Origin: Niallia nealsonii
Lineage (GTDB): Bacteria; Bacillota; Bacilli; Bacillales; Cytobacillaceae
DNA length: 64,000 nucleotides
Reading direction: 5' to 3'
Assembly: GCF_002835805.1 (NCBI RefSeq)
Contig: NZ_PISE01000004.1
Coordinates: 62,001 to 126,000, forward strand
The notes under the pieces were generated by a model. The model was not told where the DNA came from and searched no databases. It worked only from the letters and a program-made list of their open reading frames with translations. Positions 1-7,441 of the stretch are shown piece by piece. Each line of letters begins with the position of its first letter. Positions within the stretch are counted from its first letter, which is position 1. Position numbers and translations under genes: made by a program.

Positions 1-1
1 A

Positions 2-340
2 GGAGTTATTTTTAATGAGCTAGGATTTAAACGAACAGCACAACAAGAAAAGTTATTTAAAGCTGATTCTAAACTTGGAAATCTAGCAGTTGAAGTAGGA
101 AAAGAAGCTATTCCTGATATGGATGGAGATGTTTTATTCTACTTTACCTATGCACCAGAAGGTGATACAGATGCAGCGGCAACGGAGAAAGAATGGACAA
201 ATGACTCACTTTGGAAAAATTTAAACGCTGTTAAAAATGGAAAAGCATACAAAGTAGATGATGCTACATGGAATACAGCAGGCGGTGTTTTAGCAGCCAA
301 TATTATGCTAGATGATATTGATAAGATTTTTTCGAAATAA
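2..340 (+). CDS. Iron-siderophore ABC transporter substrate-binding protein, C-terminal part
   Basis: Open frame entering from the left edge; the beginning of the gene lies outside the window, so an ATG at 119 is internal. The visible 112 residues match the C-terminal lobe of FecB/FhuD-type (YfiY-like) siderophore-binding lipoproteins: the segment DGDVLFYFTYAPEGD, the WKNLNAVKNGKAYKVDDATW stretch typical of the last part of the periplasmic-binding fold, and an end at DDIDKIFSK. The family captures ferric siderophores outside the membrane and passes them to a permease. No permease gene follows, so any partner lies upstream or elsewhere. Family assignment is from recognised sequence pattern; the siderophore is not predictable. 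Confidence 0.8.
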   Translation, partial: GVIFNELGFKRTAQQEKLFKADSKLGNLAVEVGKEAIPDMDGDVLFYFTYAPEGDTDAAATEKEWTNDSLWKNLNAVKNGKAYKVDDATWNTAGGVLAANIMLDDIDKIFSK

Positions 341-372
341 TAGATAATGAACTAGGGAATTAACCCTTTATC

Positions 373-526
373 CGGCATTAACGGGCTTTTGACCCCTACC
401 TCAAGATGATATGAGAGGAAACGAGAAATCTAGGTGAGGGATCACTGCCCGTAAAGGCCCGATTGGTTCAACTAACAATCAGTGGGAGATGAAGAAAACC
501 CCCACTGATTGAAGTTTCACTTTATA
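373..526 (+). repeat. Dispersed repeat family A, copy 1 (full length)
   Basis: About 155 bp starting with an ATTAACGGG motif and ending in TTGAAGTTTCACTTTATA. It holds an inner inverted repeat, CAATCAGTGGG facing CCCACTGATTG. A nearly identical copy lies at 49700-49851 and diverged or partial copies at 3081-3128, 46931-46980, 59688-59722 and 63219-63402. It fills the gap between the siderophore protein and the aldo/keto reductase. No open frame. Confidence 0.85.
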
Positions 527-655
527 AATCAAAGGCGGGGACGGCTGGTTAGAAAATAACCTGTCGTCACCGTTTTTAATTTGTTTCAATAAATCTAAAG
601 TAGGAAAATAATTGTATAAGCAAACTTGATGGCATCCAATAACTTATGAGCATAC

Positions 656-1498
656 TTAAAATTCTTCATATACCGCTGGATCTTGATTCGCAATTCGTCC
701 ATCTGGTCGGGTTAAGCTTGAAATCAGTTTCATTTCTTCTTCTGTTAAGGAGAAATCGAATATATTCAGATTGTCCAATTGGCGCTGCGGTGAACTTGAT
801 TTTGGGATTGGCAGAGCATCAAGCTGAATATGCCAACGCAAGATGATTTGTGGAATCGTTTTTTGATGCATGTTTGCGATTTGTTGGATGGTTTCATTTT
901 GGAGGACATTATTGGCCCGGCCTAATGGACTCCATGATTCTGTGACGATTTTATTTTCTTTATCATAGGCAAGCTGTTCTTCTTGAGAGAAATATGGATG
1001 CAGTTCTACTTGGTTGACACTAGGTACTACTCCTGTTTCTTTTTTGAGGCGGTCTAGGTGTTCAGGCAAGAAATTGCATACACCGATGGAGCGAATCAAT
1101 CCCCATTTTTGTGCATCAATTAATGCTTGCCATGCTTCTACATATAAATCAGTTTTAGGATTTGGCCAGTGGATAAGAAATAAATCGTAGTAATCTAGCT
1201 TGGAACGGTATAGTGATTCTTGGATAGTATAGATTGCGTTTTCGTATTTTTGATGGCGGCCAGGCAATTTTGAAGTAACAAGAAGCTGCTCTCGAGAGAC
1301 AGAACTGCGGCGAATAGCTTCTCCGACTGCTCCCTCATTTTCGTAATTAAAGGCAGAATCAAGCAAACGGTACCCCATATCAATTGCACTAGTCATCGCT
1401 TGAACTCCTGCCGCTCCTCTTAGATCATAGGTTCCAAGGCCAACAGCAGGTAAAGTTAATCCATCATTAAGTGTAATTTCTGGAATTGAAGTATTCAT
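656..1498 (-). CDS. Aldo/keto reductase
   Basis: 280-residue NADPH-dependent aldo/keto reductase of the YvgN/YtbE-like group, reducing aldehydes or ketones such as methylglyoxal in the cytoplasm. The TIM-barrel catalytic tetrad is visible: Asp47 and Tyr52 (in DSAFNYENE), Lys77 (TSKLPG) and His110 (LIHWP). The cofactor-site motif IPKSSSPQR lies near residue 235. The ATG at 1498 is preceded by AAGGGAGG at good spacing. Length is normal for the family. It stands alone; the next gene on this strand begins at 1762. The physiological substrate is not predictable. Confidence 0.93.
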   Translation of the reverse strand: MNTSIPEITLNDGLTLPAVGLGTYDLRGAAGVQAMTSAIDMGYRLLDSAFNYENEGAVGEAIRRSSVSREQLLVTSKLPGRHQKYENAIYTIQESLYRSKLDYYDLFLIHWPNPKTDLYVEAWQALIDAQKWGLIRSIGVCNFLPEHLDRLKKETGVVPSVNQVELHPYFSQEEQLAYDKENKIVTESWSPLGRANNVLQNETIQQIANMHQKTIPQIILRWHIQLDALPIPKSSSPQRQLDNLNIFDFSLTEEEMKLISSLTRPDGRIANQDPAVYEEF

Positions 1499-1567
1499 AA
1501 TATCCTCCCTTTTTGACTATTTAAATTAATTATAGAAAAAGCAGGAGGGAATCACCAGCATTTACAC

Positions 1568-1762
1568 TTATAGTGAGGAATAATTAGTCGGGGGGCTGGA
1601 CATTCCAGGTAGTATAATAATTAAATGGATTATTTGTGTCTGCTGCTGTTCTAGTTTTTTAATTGCAGCAGAGAAAGTTTTGGGACTTGTAGCTTGATCA
1701 TGCGTGCTTGTCCTAGTTCTTCTATTGTTGCTATTAAAAATCAAATCTATTGCTCTAAACAT
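1568..1762 (-). CDS. Small hypothetical protein downstream of orphan gerB
   Basis: 64 codons on the same strand as the GerB-like gene, beginning 10 nt after its stop. An AGGGA ribosome binding site overlaps the end of gerB, which would suit translational coupling. The predicted protein is basic in its N-terminal part (SNNRRTRTSTHDQ), then has a possible short coil (AAIKKLEQQQTQ) and a hydrophobic patch (IIHLIIILPG). No domain is recognised. It could be a real small partner of the germination protein or a chance frame. Confidence 0.4.
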   Translation of the reverse strand: MFRAIDLIFNSNNRRTRTSTHDQATSPKTFSAAIKKLEQQQTQIIHLIIILPGMSSPPTNYSSL

Positions 1763-1772
1763 ATTGTAATCC

Positions 1773-2864
1773 CTACTTCTTTAGTTTCCTTTTCACTAAT
1801 AAGGATGCGGCAAGAAAAACAGGTAAAGCAAACTCAAGAGGTATACTTAAAAAGTATGGAATAATCATAAATCCTTCTAAAATATGATCAGAAATACCTC
1901 TAGCAATAAAAATAGTAAACATACTAATAATACAAATAATAGGAATTGTAAAATAGCGATATGAAATCTTGAAGATATATTCAAGTCCCATCATACCTGC
2001 ATAGATAAAAATGCCGCTTTTTACTAATATGCCAAGCATAATAATAAATACAGAAATTGCATCAATGCGCTCAATAAATCCACCTATAGAAACGAGGCGG
2101 GTAGCACTTAAAAGTGGAAAACTAACTTTTGAAACGCTATTGCTTCCTAATGATAGTGTTATTAATAAGGTAGATAAAGTTAAAAATAAGCCAGAAATAG
2201 TTATCGCTAGCAACACGATGTTTTTGCCGGTTCTAAAATTCGCTACGAGTGGAAATACACAAGTAAAAGCTACCATTTGTCCGTACGGACGAACAAGCTC
2301 GTAAGGAAATATCACTTTCATAAGCGGTTTTATCCCCTGTGCTAGTATGGGAGTGATTTTAGAAAATATAATATTGCCACTTGCATATAGGAAAATAGCT
2401 AATGTAATTAAAAAAACAATAGAATAAGGCAATAATACTTCTGTAGTTCTAGATAACACTTCTATTCCCATATAAAGAATATATCCCATTAAAAGGGTCA
2501 ATGATAATGTAATTATCTCTATTGGAGTAAGCGGCAATATAATAGAAGAAGTAAGTTCAGTAAAATCCCTAATTACTCTGCAAGCAAGGTAAAAAAAATA
2601 AATTATATAAATAAAACTTAATATAATAGCAATTTTTCGATTGTAGCAGTACGCGAAAAGTTCATAAAGGTTTTTTTTCGGCAGCATTTCTATTAGATAA
2701 TAAAAAAATATCGTGATGATGATACCAAGTAAAGATGAAGAAAATACTACCAGCCATGCATCCTCTTTCCCTTTAATCCCTATTCCCAGTACAAGTGAGC
2801 TCCCTAAATTAAAGCTCAAAACAACAGCAAATATTTGACCTAACGAAATATGCTCTTTTAGCAT
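1773..2864 (-). CDS. GerB-family spore germination permease (orphan)
   Basis: 363-residue integral membrane protein of the GerAB/GerKB family (endospore germination permease, amino acid permease fold), the subunit of inner-membrane germinant receptors thought to bind the germinant. About ten hydrophobic segments are visible. The N-terminus KEHISLGQIFAVVLSFNLGSSL and the central YILYMGIEVLSRTTEV region match the three GerB proteins at 52-56 kb. ATG at 2864 follows AAGAAGGTCC. There is no gerA or gerC beside it, so it would need partners encoded elsewhere. Length is normal and no internal stop is seen. Confidence 0.9.
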   Translation of the reverse strand: MLKEHISLGQIFAVVLSFNLGSSLVLGIGIKGKEDAWLVVFSSSLLGIIITIFFYYLIEMLPKKNLYELFAYCYNRKIAIILSFIYIIYFFYLACRVIRDFTELTSSIILPLTPIEIITLSLTLLMGYILYMGIEVLSRTTEVLLPYSIVFLITLAIFLYASGNIIFSKITPILAQGIKPLMKVIFPYELVRPYGQMVAFTCVFPLVANFRTGKNIVLLAITISGLFLTLSTLLITLSLGSNSVSKVSFPLLSATRLVSIGGFIERIDAISVFIIMLGILVKSGIFIYAGMMGLEYIFKISYRYFTIPIICIISMFTIFIARGISDHILEGFMIIPYFLSIPLEFALPVFLAASLLVKRKLKK

Positions 2865-3080
2865 GAGAATAGGACCTTCTTTCTGTCACAGGACTTGAAT
2901 GGGGAATTTATGTAGCAAAGTTATTTTGTTCGTATTTTTGGAATTTATGTTAATTATTTTATCTATAAGGAGATAGTTAGTTAAAAAAGGTGGGGTGATT
3001 CGGTTGGGCGCTGTAGCTGTTGCTTGAAAATTAGGGTATATAAGTTAATAATGTAGTAAATGAATTGCTTAAATGTATCT

Positions 3081-3128
3081 CGTATTAGCGGGCAGTAACA
3101 CTCCCACTGATTGAAGGTTCACTCTATA
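3081..3128 (+). repeat. Dispersed repeat family A, internally deleted copy
   Basis: TATTAGCGGGCAGTAACA is joined directly to CTCCCACTGATTGAAGG and a CACTCTATA end. The middle of the element, including the left palindrome arm, is missing compared with the copies at 373 and 49700. The rest of the 2865-3198 gap shows nothing else recognisable apart from the promoter regions of the flanking genes. Confidence 0.6.
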
Positions 3129-3198
3129 TCGTGTGTTAGATTGTTTATCCAAGTATTTAAAAATGATGAGAATGATTTGAATTTTTTCGGAGGTTATA

Positions 3199-3636
3199 AT
3201 GGCAGATTTATTTAAAATTATTGCAGAGATAGTCAATATTATTCATGATGTCATTATGGTAGCAGCAGCGCAAATTGGCTGGCAGGCGACCGATAAAGAT
3301 TTGCATTTGTGGATTATCGGCATTATTGGCATCGTTTCTTTTTTTATCGTGCAAGCTGCTTTTAAGCGGTTGGCCAAATGGAGCATCACAAGCATTTCTT
3401 TTATTTATACATTCACCCTAGTCTTAGTGCTAGTGTTTGCGATTGAAATCCAGCAAGGTATAACAGGAAGGGGCCATATGGAATTTGCTGATGCTGTGGT
3501 AGGCATTTACGGATTCCTGCTGTTTTTTGGTGTATATATTGTTTTTAAGGGAATTCGATATGGGCTGACTAAGCTTATCAAAAAGGAAAAAAAAGAGAAC
3601 GAGAATGGGAAAAAGGGAAGAAGATATAGAGAGTAA
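3199..3636 (+). CDS. Hypothetical membrane protein, three transmembrane segments
   Basis: 145 residues preceded by TCGGAGG at correct spacing from the ATG. Hydrophobic segments lie at about residues 37-54 (LWIIGIIGIVSFFIVQAA), 66-83 (ISFIYTFTLVLVLVFAI) and 97-117 (AVVGIYGFLLFFGVYIVFKGI). A strongly basic tail follows (KLIKKEKKENENGKKGRRYRE), probably cytoplasmic. No known domain is recognised. It is a single-gene unit ending in a hairpin terminator. It is convincing as a gene because of the ribosome site, codon use and terminator, but has no functional prediction. Confidence 0.75.
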   Translation: MADLFKIIAEIVNIIHDVIMVAAAQIGWQATDKDLHLWIIGIIGIVSFFIVQAAFKRLAKWSITSISFIYTFTLVLVLVFAIEIQQGITGRGHMEFADAVVGIYGFLLFFGVYIVFKGIRYGLTKLIKKEKKENENGKKGRRYRE

Positions 3637-3640
3637 AGAA

Positions 3641-3673
3641 AAGCTAAACCTAAAGATAGGTTTAGCTTTTTGT
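3641..3673 (+). terminator. Rho-independent terminator after the three-TM gene
   Basis: AAGCTAAACCTA, a short loop, TAGGTTTAGCTT, then a T-rich run, starting 4 nt after the stop codon. Confidence 0.85.
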
Positions 3674-3812
3674 TTTGCTGTGCTTTTTCGCATGGAAATA
3701 AAAACAATTGCAAATAGTAGTAAAAGGAGGAGGAGTTTGCTACTTTAATGGCGAATAAATAGGCAAGCACAGCTAAATAACTTAGTTAGTTGCTTGCAAT
3801 CAAAATGAAAGG

Positions 3813-4679
3813 ATGATTTTTATTGTTATTCAACATGCAAAACAAACCACATTGATTAAAAAGTATTGGGACTTATATGAAAGCAAAAAGGAATTATCGT
3901 ATTTAGTTAAACCTTCTATGCCAATTATGTATTTTGGCAATATCAAAAAATATCTAGAATCCTCTATTCGCATCGTTACAGTTGGTCTGAACCCATCAAG
4001 GAGAGACTTCCCTGAACCAGACCCTTTCCAAAGGTTTCAATCTATGAAACAAGACCATTATTATCATTTCAATCAGCAGTATATTTCTGCACTCAATCAA
4101 TATTTTGACGACGACCCATACAATGCCTGGTATAATCCGGCTTTTGAAAATATGTTAAATGGCCTAGATGCTAGTTTTTACAACAGAAAAGAAAATACCG
4201 CCCTTCATACAGATATCTGCACACCATTAGCTACGAATCCTACATGGGGCGACTTAACGAAAGAAACGAAATTGGAGCTGCAAAAAACAGGTGCCCCATT
4301 ATGGCATGAACTAATCGATTACCTAGAGCCGGATATTATCCTTATCTCTGTGGCAGGGGAACATTTATCGAAAATCCAATTTGAAACAATAAAAGATTGG
4401 GAAACCATTTACACTTCACTACGAGATAAGCCATATTTAATCAACAGCAAACAAGTAAGATTATCAAGCGGCAAAACAAGTTCTATCTATTTTGGAAGAG
4501 CTAGTGAACTGCCATTTGGTTTGGTAGGAGCCGAAGAGCAATTTATTATCGGCAAACATATTAAAAAAATTACGGAAAAATCAAAAAATCCAGCAGCTTT
4601 TATGCCATTTATTCATCCAGGATTGGAAGTAGACGGAGAAGATGGTGAAATGTTTGGCTGGGAAGAGAAAGTACAGTAA
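3813..4679 (+). CDS. Hypothetical protein with a GLNPS motif (possible uracil-DNA-glycosylase-like fold)
   Basis: 288-residue soluble protein. The strand-loop TVGLNPSRRDFPEPDPF at about residues 56-72 resembles the first motif of the uracil-DNA glycosylase-like superfamily (GxNPG/S), and LEPDIILISVAGEHL near residue 170-185 could be the central strand of such a fold. The canonical second motif is not obvious, so this is only a resemblance. Start choice is uncertain: the ATG at 3813 sits right behind AAAGG, too close for a normal ribosome site, so initiation may be a few codons downstream or from a non-standard codon. Single gene with its own terminator. Confidence 0.6.
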   Translation: MIFIVIQHAKQTTLIKKYWDLYESKKELSYLVKPSMPIMYFGNIKKYLESSIRIVTVGLNPSRRDFPEPDPFQRFQSMKQDHYYHFNQQYISALNQYFDDDPYNAWYNPAFENMLNGLDASFYNRKENTALHTDICTPLATNPTWGDLTKETKLELQKTGAPLWHELIDYLEPDIILISVAGEHLSKIQFETIKDWETIYTSLRDKPYLINSKQVRLSSGKTSSIYFGRASELPFGLVGAEEQFIIGKHIKKITEKSKNPAAFMPFIHPGLEVDGEDGEMFGWEEKVQ

Positions 4680-4686
4680 TAAAAAG

Positions 4687-4717
4687 GTATGGCGGAAATA
4701 ACCCGCCATACTTTTTT
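4687..4717 (+). terminator. Terminator after the GLNPS-motif gene
   Basis: GTATGGCGG stem, 6-7 nt loop, CCGCCATAC, then TTTTTT. The same GTATGGC stem followed by TTTTTTTGCTG recurs at 7195, as if terminator and following repeat travelled together. Confidence 0.85.
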
Positions 4718-4788
4718 GCTGCGTTGCTGCAGTTTTTACGGTGTTTGCTATGATTTGTTTCGATCTAGCTATTATTCGACAAAAACGA
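4718..4788 (+). repeat. Short repeat family D, copy 1; carries the left 47 bp direct repeat (4740-4786)
   Basis: Contains GCTGCAGTTTTT and then a 47 bp stretch, 4740-4786, that recurs with one mismatch at 7289-7335 in the same orientation. Its core, TAGCTATTATTCGACAAAAA, is shared in weaker form by elements near 9868, 12636, 14610 and, inverted, 46133. The two good copies bracket the MFS/TetR module. Confidence 0.8.
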
Positions 4789-4809
4789 CTAAATAACCAT
4801 CGCAGGTAT

Positions 4810-4846
4810 AAAAAGGGGGGAGATCAACCTAGTCTCCCTCCTTTTT
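4810..4846 (-). terminator. Terminator of the DHA2 MFS gene
   Basis: Read on the minus strand: GGAGGGAGACT, loop, ATCTCCCCCC, TTTTT, just beyond the stop at 4851. Confidence 0.85.
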
Positions 4847-4850
4847 ATTA

Positions 4851-6356
4851 TCAATGTCCTGCCAGTAATGCAGGATTTGCTTTTTCCTCAGGATCAGGCT
4901 TATCTTCAGGCTTATTCTTTGGTTTGCGCAGAAGGAGACTGAATAAGAATCCTGCCACAGCGAGACATGCAGAAAGGAAGAAGGTATCTGCAAATCCTGC
5001 CGTCACTGCTTCAGCAGGGGTTACTCCTTTGGCAACATCTTTCATATGTGTTGTGATATGTGATGTTAAATAGCCTGTTAAACCAGCCACAGCAAAGGAA
5101 ACGACAACTTGTTGAGCTGCTGTTGTCAGTGGCGTTACTCTGCTGACTAATTTGCGGGGAGCTGCATTTAACACATGTGTATTAACAGGCATCATGGTAA
5201 GTCCCATGCCTGCTCCCATTAAGAATAAGGATAAAAGAATCATTCCTAAACTTGTATCCACTTTTACTTGTGCCAACAAATACAGTCCAGTAGAAATAAT
5301 GCCAAGACCTGTTAGCGCAAGAGGACGGGCACCAATTTTATCAAATAAACGACCGCTTATTGGCATAAAGATTCCAGAAGCTAATGCTTGAGGTAATAAG
5401 ATCAGCCCTGTTTCTAATGCTGTATAGCCTTTTACTTGCTGCAGATATAATGGTGTGATAATCATGGAGCCAAATAAGGCGATTTGCGTTAGCCAAGCAA
5501 GCAGAATTCCTCTTGTGAAGTCAGAAGAACGGAATACACGTAGCTCAAGCAATGGTTGTTTTTGGCGCAGTTCTACAAAAATAAATAGAAGCAATGCAAT
5601 ACCGCCAACTGTTAAACCGATAATAGCCGACTTAGAAGTCCAGCTTGTTCCACCTTCACTAACTCCATATGCGAGCATGGCAAACGCAATCGGAGCAAGA
5701 ATCATGCCAATTACATCAAGATGTGGTGCAGCATGTTTTTCTGATTCAGGAAGAAACTTCATGCCAACGAACATTGCGACAATACCGATTGGCAAGTTAA
5801 TTAGGAATATCCAATGCCAGCTTACATATTCTACAAGCCAGCCTGATAATACAGGACCAAGTGCTGGAGCAAGCAGCATAGGAATTCCTAGAACTCCCAT
5901 GATGGCTCCTCTTTTGTCAGGGGGAGCCAATTTAAATACCATAGCCATCCCAATTGGAGAGACCATTCCTCCGCCTATGCCTTGAATAATCCGGAAAATA
6001 ATCAGCTGAACTGGTGATTGTGCAAGAGAACATAATACGGATCCCGCTGTAAATAAGGCAATGGTAATAAGAAAAATCCGTTTGGCTCCGAATTTATCTG
6101 TCATCCACCCTGCAAGTGGGATTACTGCAGAAAGAGCTAATGTATAGCCAGTAACTGTCCACTGAATGGTTTTAAGGTCTGTATCAAAATAATCGACTAA
6201 ATTTGGAATGGCAACATTGACAACAGTGCTGTCTAAAATAACCATAATCATTCCAACAATAACTGCAAGAAGGGGTGCAATGATTGTTTTAATAGAAAAC
6301 TCCTGGGAAGCATTAGAAGGGTTCCCATTGTTAGGATTGGACATTTTTTCACACAA
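4851..6356 (-). CDS. DHA2-family MFS multidrug exporter (EmrB/QacA type)
   Basis: 501-residue proton-driven drug exporter with about 14 transmembrane segments. Diagnostic motifs: LDSTVVNVAIPNL in the first segment (motif D1 of 14-TM MFS pumps), GWMTDKFGAKRIF (motif A) and VLGIPMLLAPALGPVLSGWLV (motif C of antiporters). The C-terminal tail is Lys/Glu/Pro-rich. A TetR regulator is encoded divergently 236 nt away and the gap holds TTAAACA/TGTTTAA palindromes, the usual layout for a drug pump repressed by its TetR neighbour. The drugs exported cannot be told from sequence. Confidence 0.92.
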   Translation of the reverse strand: MCEKMSNPNNGNPSNASQEFSIKTIIAPLLAVIVGMIMVILDSTVVNVAIPNLVDYFDTDLKTIQWTVTGYTLALSAVIPLAGWMTDKFGAKRIFLITIALFTAGSVLCSLAQSPVQLIIFRIIQGIGGGMVSPIGMAMVFKLAPPDKRGAIMGVLGIPMLLAPALGPVLSGWLVEYVSWHWIFLINLPIGIVAMFVGMKFLPESEKHAAPHLDVIGMILAPIAFAMLAYGVSEGGTSWTSKSAIIGLTVGGIALLLFIFVELRQKQPLLELRVFRSSDFTRGILLAWLTQIALFGSMIITPLYLQQVKGYTALETGLILLPQALASGIFMPISGRLFDKIGARPLALTGLGIISTGLYLLAQVKVDTSLGMILLSLFLMGAGMGLTMMPVNTHVLNAAPRKLVSRVTPLTTAAQQVVVSFAVAGLTGYLTSHITTHMKDVAKGVTPAEAVTAGFADTFFLSACLAVAGFLFSLLLRKPKNKPEDKPDPEEKANPALLAGH

Positions 6357-6373
6357 CTTTCTTTTTCTTTATT

Positions 6374-6436
6374 GCTAAACATTTTGTTTGAATATTAAAA
6401 ATTAAACAGTGTTTAAAACAATGTTTAACATGAATT
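6374..6436. promoter_or_regulatory. Probable TetR operator cluster for the MFS/TetR pair
   Basis: TTAAACAGTGTTTAA at 6402-6416 is a 15 bp palindrome. It is followed by a second TTAAAACAATGTTTAA-like site and flanked on the left by TAAACATTTTGTTTG. Repeated TAAACA/TGTTTA half-sites between divergent pump and repressor genes fit TetR binding; this is inference from position and symmetry. Confidence 0.6.
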
Positions 6437-6592
6437 TAACGGGTTTCTTTTTATCTGTCAAGAAAAATAATTGCTGCAAATGTTTGCAATAATAAAAGTG
6501 CTGTCCCTTGACCCAAACGCTAAAGCATATTATCGTTATAGTAAAATAAACGTATTTTATTGATTTTAGTTTAGAAATAGGGGAGTCAAACG

Positions 6593-7189
6593 ATGACAAA
6601 AAGCTCCGAAAAAGATAGGACTACAAAGACAAACATACTAAATGCGACATTAGAGCTGATTAAAACAGAAGGACTAGAAAAGATAACATTGCGTAAAATA
6701 GCCGCAGCAGCCGATGTAAACTTGGCGCTGATTAATTATTATTTTGGATCAAAAGATAAATTGATCAATGAAACATTAAAAGTCCTTCTTGCTTCCTTTC
6801 AAGAAGCTTTTTCCATTTTAGATGAGTATTCGATGCCGCCAAAGGAAAGATTTAAAACTTTTTTGCTTCAATATATAAACTCTATTATGGTATATCCAGA
6901 ACTACTTCAAGAAATTCTTGGCAAAGGCGATATTTCTTTTGAATCACAATTAGAGTATAAAAATTTTATGAAAACAATGGGTTTAAATAAAATCAAGATG
7001 ACGATTCAAGAAATTACTGGTGTAGAGGATTCAGATATTCTAACCATGATGATGATGCAGATCCATGCCGCCTTCTTTTTTCCGATCTTGATGGCTTGCA
7101 AACAAAATGCGCCAATTATGTGGAATCCTATTCCAATTGAGAAGCAGATAGATCATTTATTTTCTCATTATTTTGCTAAGTATTCGTAA
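6593..7189 (+). CDS. TetR/AcrR family transcriptional repressor
   Basis: 198 residues. An N-terminal TetR helix-turn-helix is clear at about residues 12-58 (ILNATLELIKTEG, then TLRKIAAAADVNLALINYYFGSKDKLI). The rest is an all-helical ligand and dimer domain without family-level signature. GGGGAG lies in front of the ATG at 6593. Divergent from the DHA2 exporter and most likely its repressor, released by a pump substrate. A hairpin terminator follows directly. Confidence 0.92.
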   Translation: MTKSSEKDRTTKTNILNATLELIKTEGLEKITLRKIAAAADVNLALINYYFGSKDKLINETLKVLLASFQEAFSILDEYSMPPKERFKTFLLQYINSIMVYPELLQEILGKGDISFESQLEYKNFMKTMGLNKIKMTIQEITGVEDSDILTMMMMQIHAAFFFPILMACKQNAPIMWNPIPIEKQIDHLFSHYFAKYS

Positions 7190-7194
7190 GTAAA

Positions 7195-7227
7195 GGTATG
7201 GCAGATTAAATTGCCATACCTTTTTTT
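7195..7227 (+). terminator. Terminator after tetR
   Basis: GGTATGGC, loop, GCCATACC, seven T. Shares its stem sequence with the terminator at 4687. Confidence 0.85.
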
Positions 7228-7335
7228 GCTGTATTCATTTTATTTCGTCCGATTGCTGCATTTTGTAGGGTTTTGCTACAGTTTTCATGGTGTTTGCTAC
7301 GATTTGTTTCGATCTAGCTATTATTCGACAAAAAC
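7228..7335 (+). repeat. Short repeat family D, copy 2; right direct repeat at 7289-7335
   Basis: GCTGCATTTTG and TTTGCTACAGTTTTC segments lead into a 47 bp block that matches 4740-4786 with one difference. It sits just beyond the tetR terminator, as copy 1 sits just beyond a related terminator. Confidence 0.8.
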
Positions 7336-7382
7336 TATATCTCTATTTTGCAAATTTACTACATGGAAGCTGAGACTGTTTT

Positions 7383-7425
7383 TTGTTATTTAAATGTGTT
7401 AACCTATAATTATATTAGGTTAACG
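7383..7425 (+). promoter_or_regulatory. bioB promoter with BirA operator
   Basis: TTAACCTA and TAGGTTAA half-sites (7399-7406 and 7416-7423) form the classic BirA box (TTAACC...GGTTAA) that binds holo-BirA and represses biotin genes when biotin is plentiful. A TTGTTA / 16 nt / TATAAT promoter (7383-7410) overlaps the operator, so bound BirA would block RNA polymerase. The bioB start follows at 7442. Confidence 0.9.
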
Positions 7426-7441
7426 CAAAAGGAGGCTAAAG

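Noticed and set aside
373-526. Repeat A as a CRISPR array or riboswitch
   Set aside because: Copies are dispersed singly, not in tandem with spacers, and lie after or between genes without a fixed leader position.
5152-5985. Two long plus-strand frames opposite the DHA2 exporter (5152-5391, 5455-5985)
   Set aside because: Antisense shadows of a well-supported MFS gene; no ribosome sites and no protein-like composition.
6402-6599. 65-codon minus-strand frame between the exporter and tetR
   Set aside because: It covers the operator region and overlaps the tetR start, has no ribosome site and looks like random AT-rich translation.
7211-7393. 60-codon plus-strand frame between tetR and bioB
   Set aside because: It translates the terminator tail and repeat D; phenylalanine-rich product from T-runs, no ribosome site.
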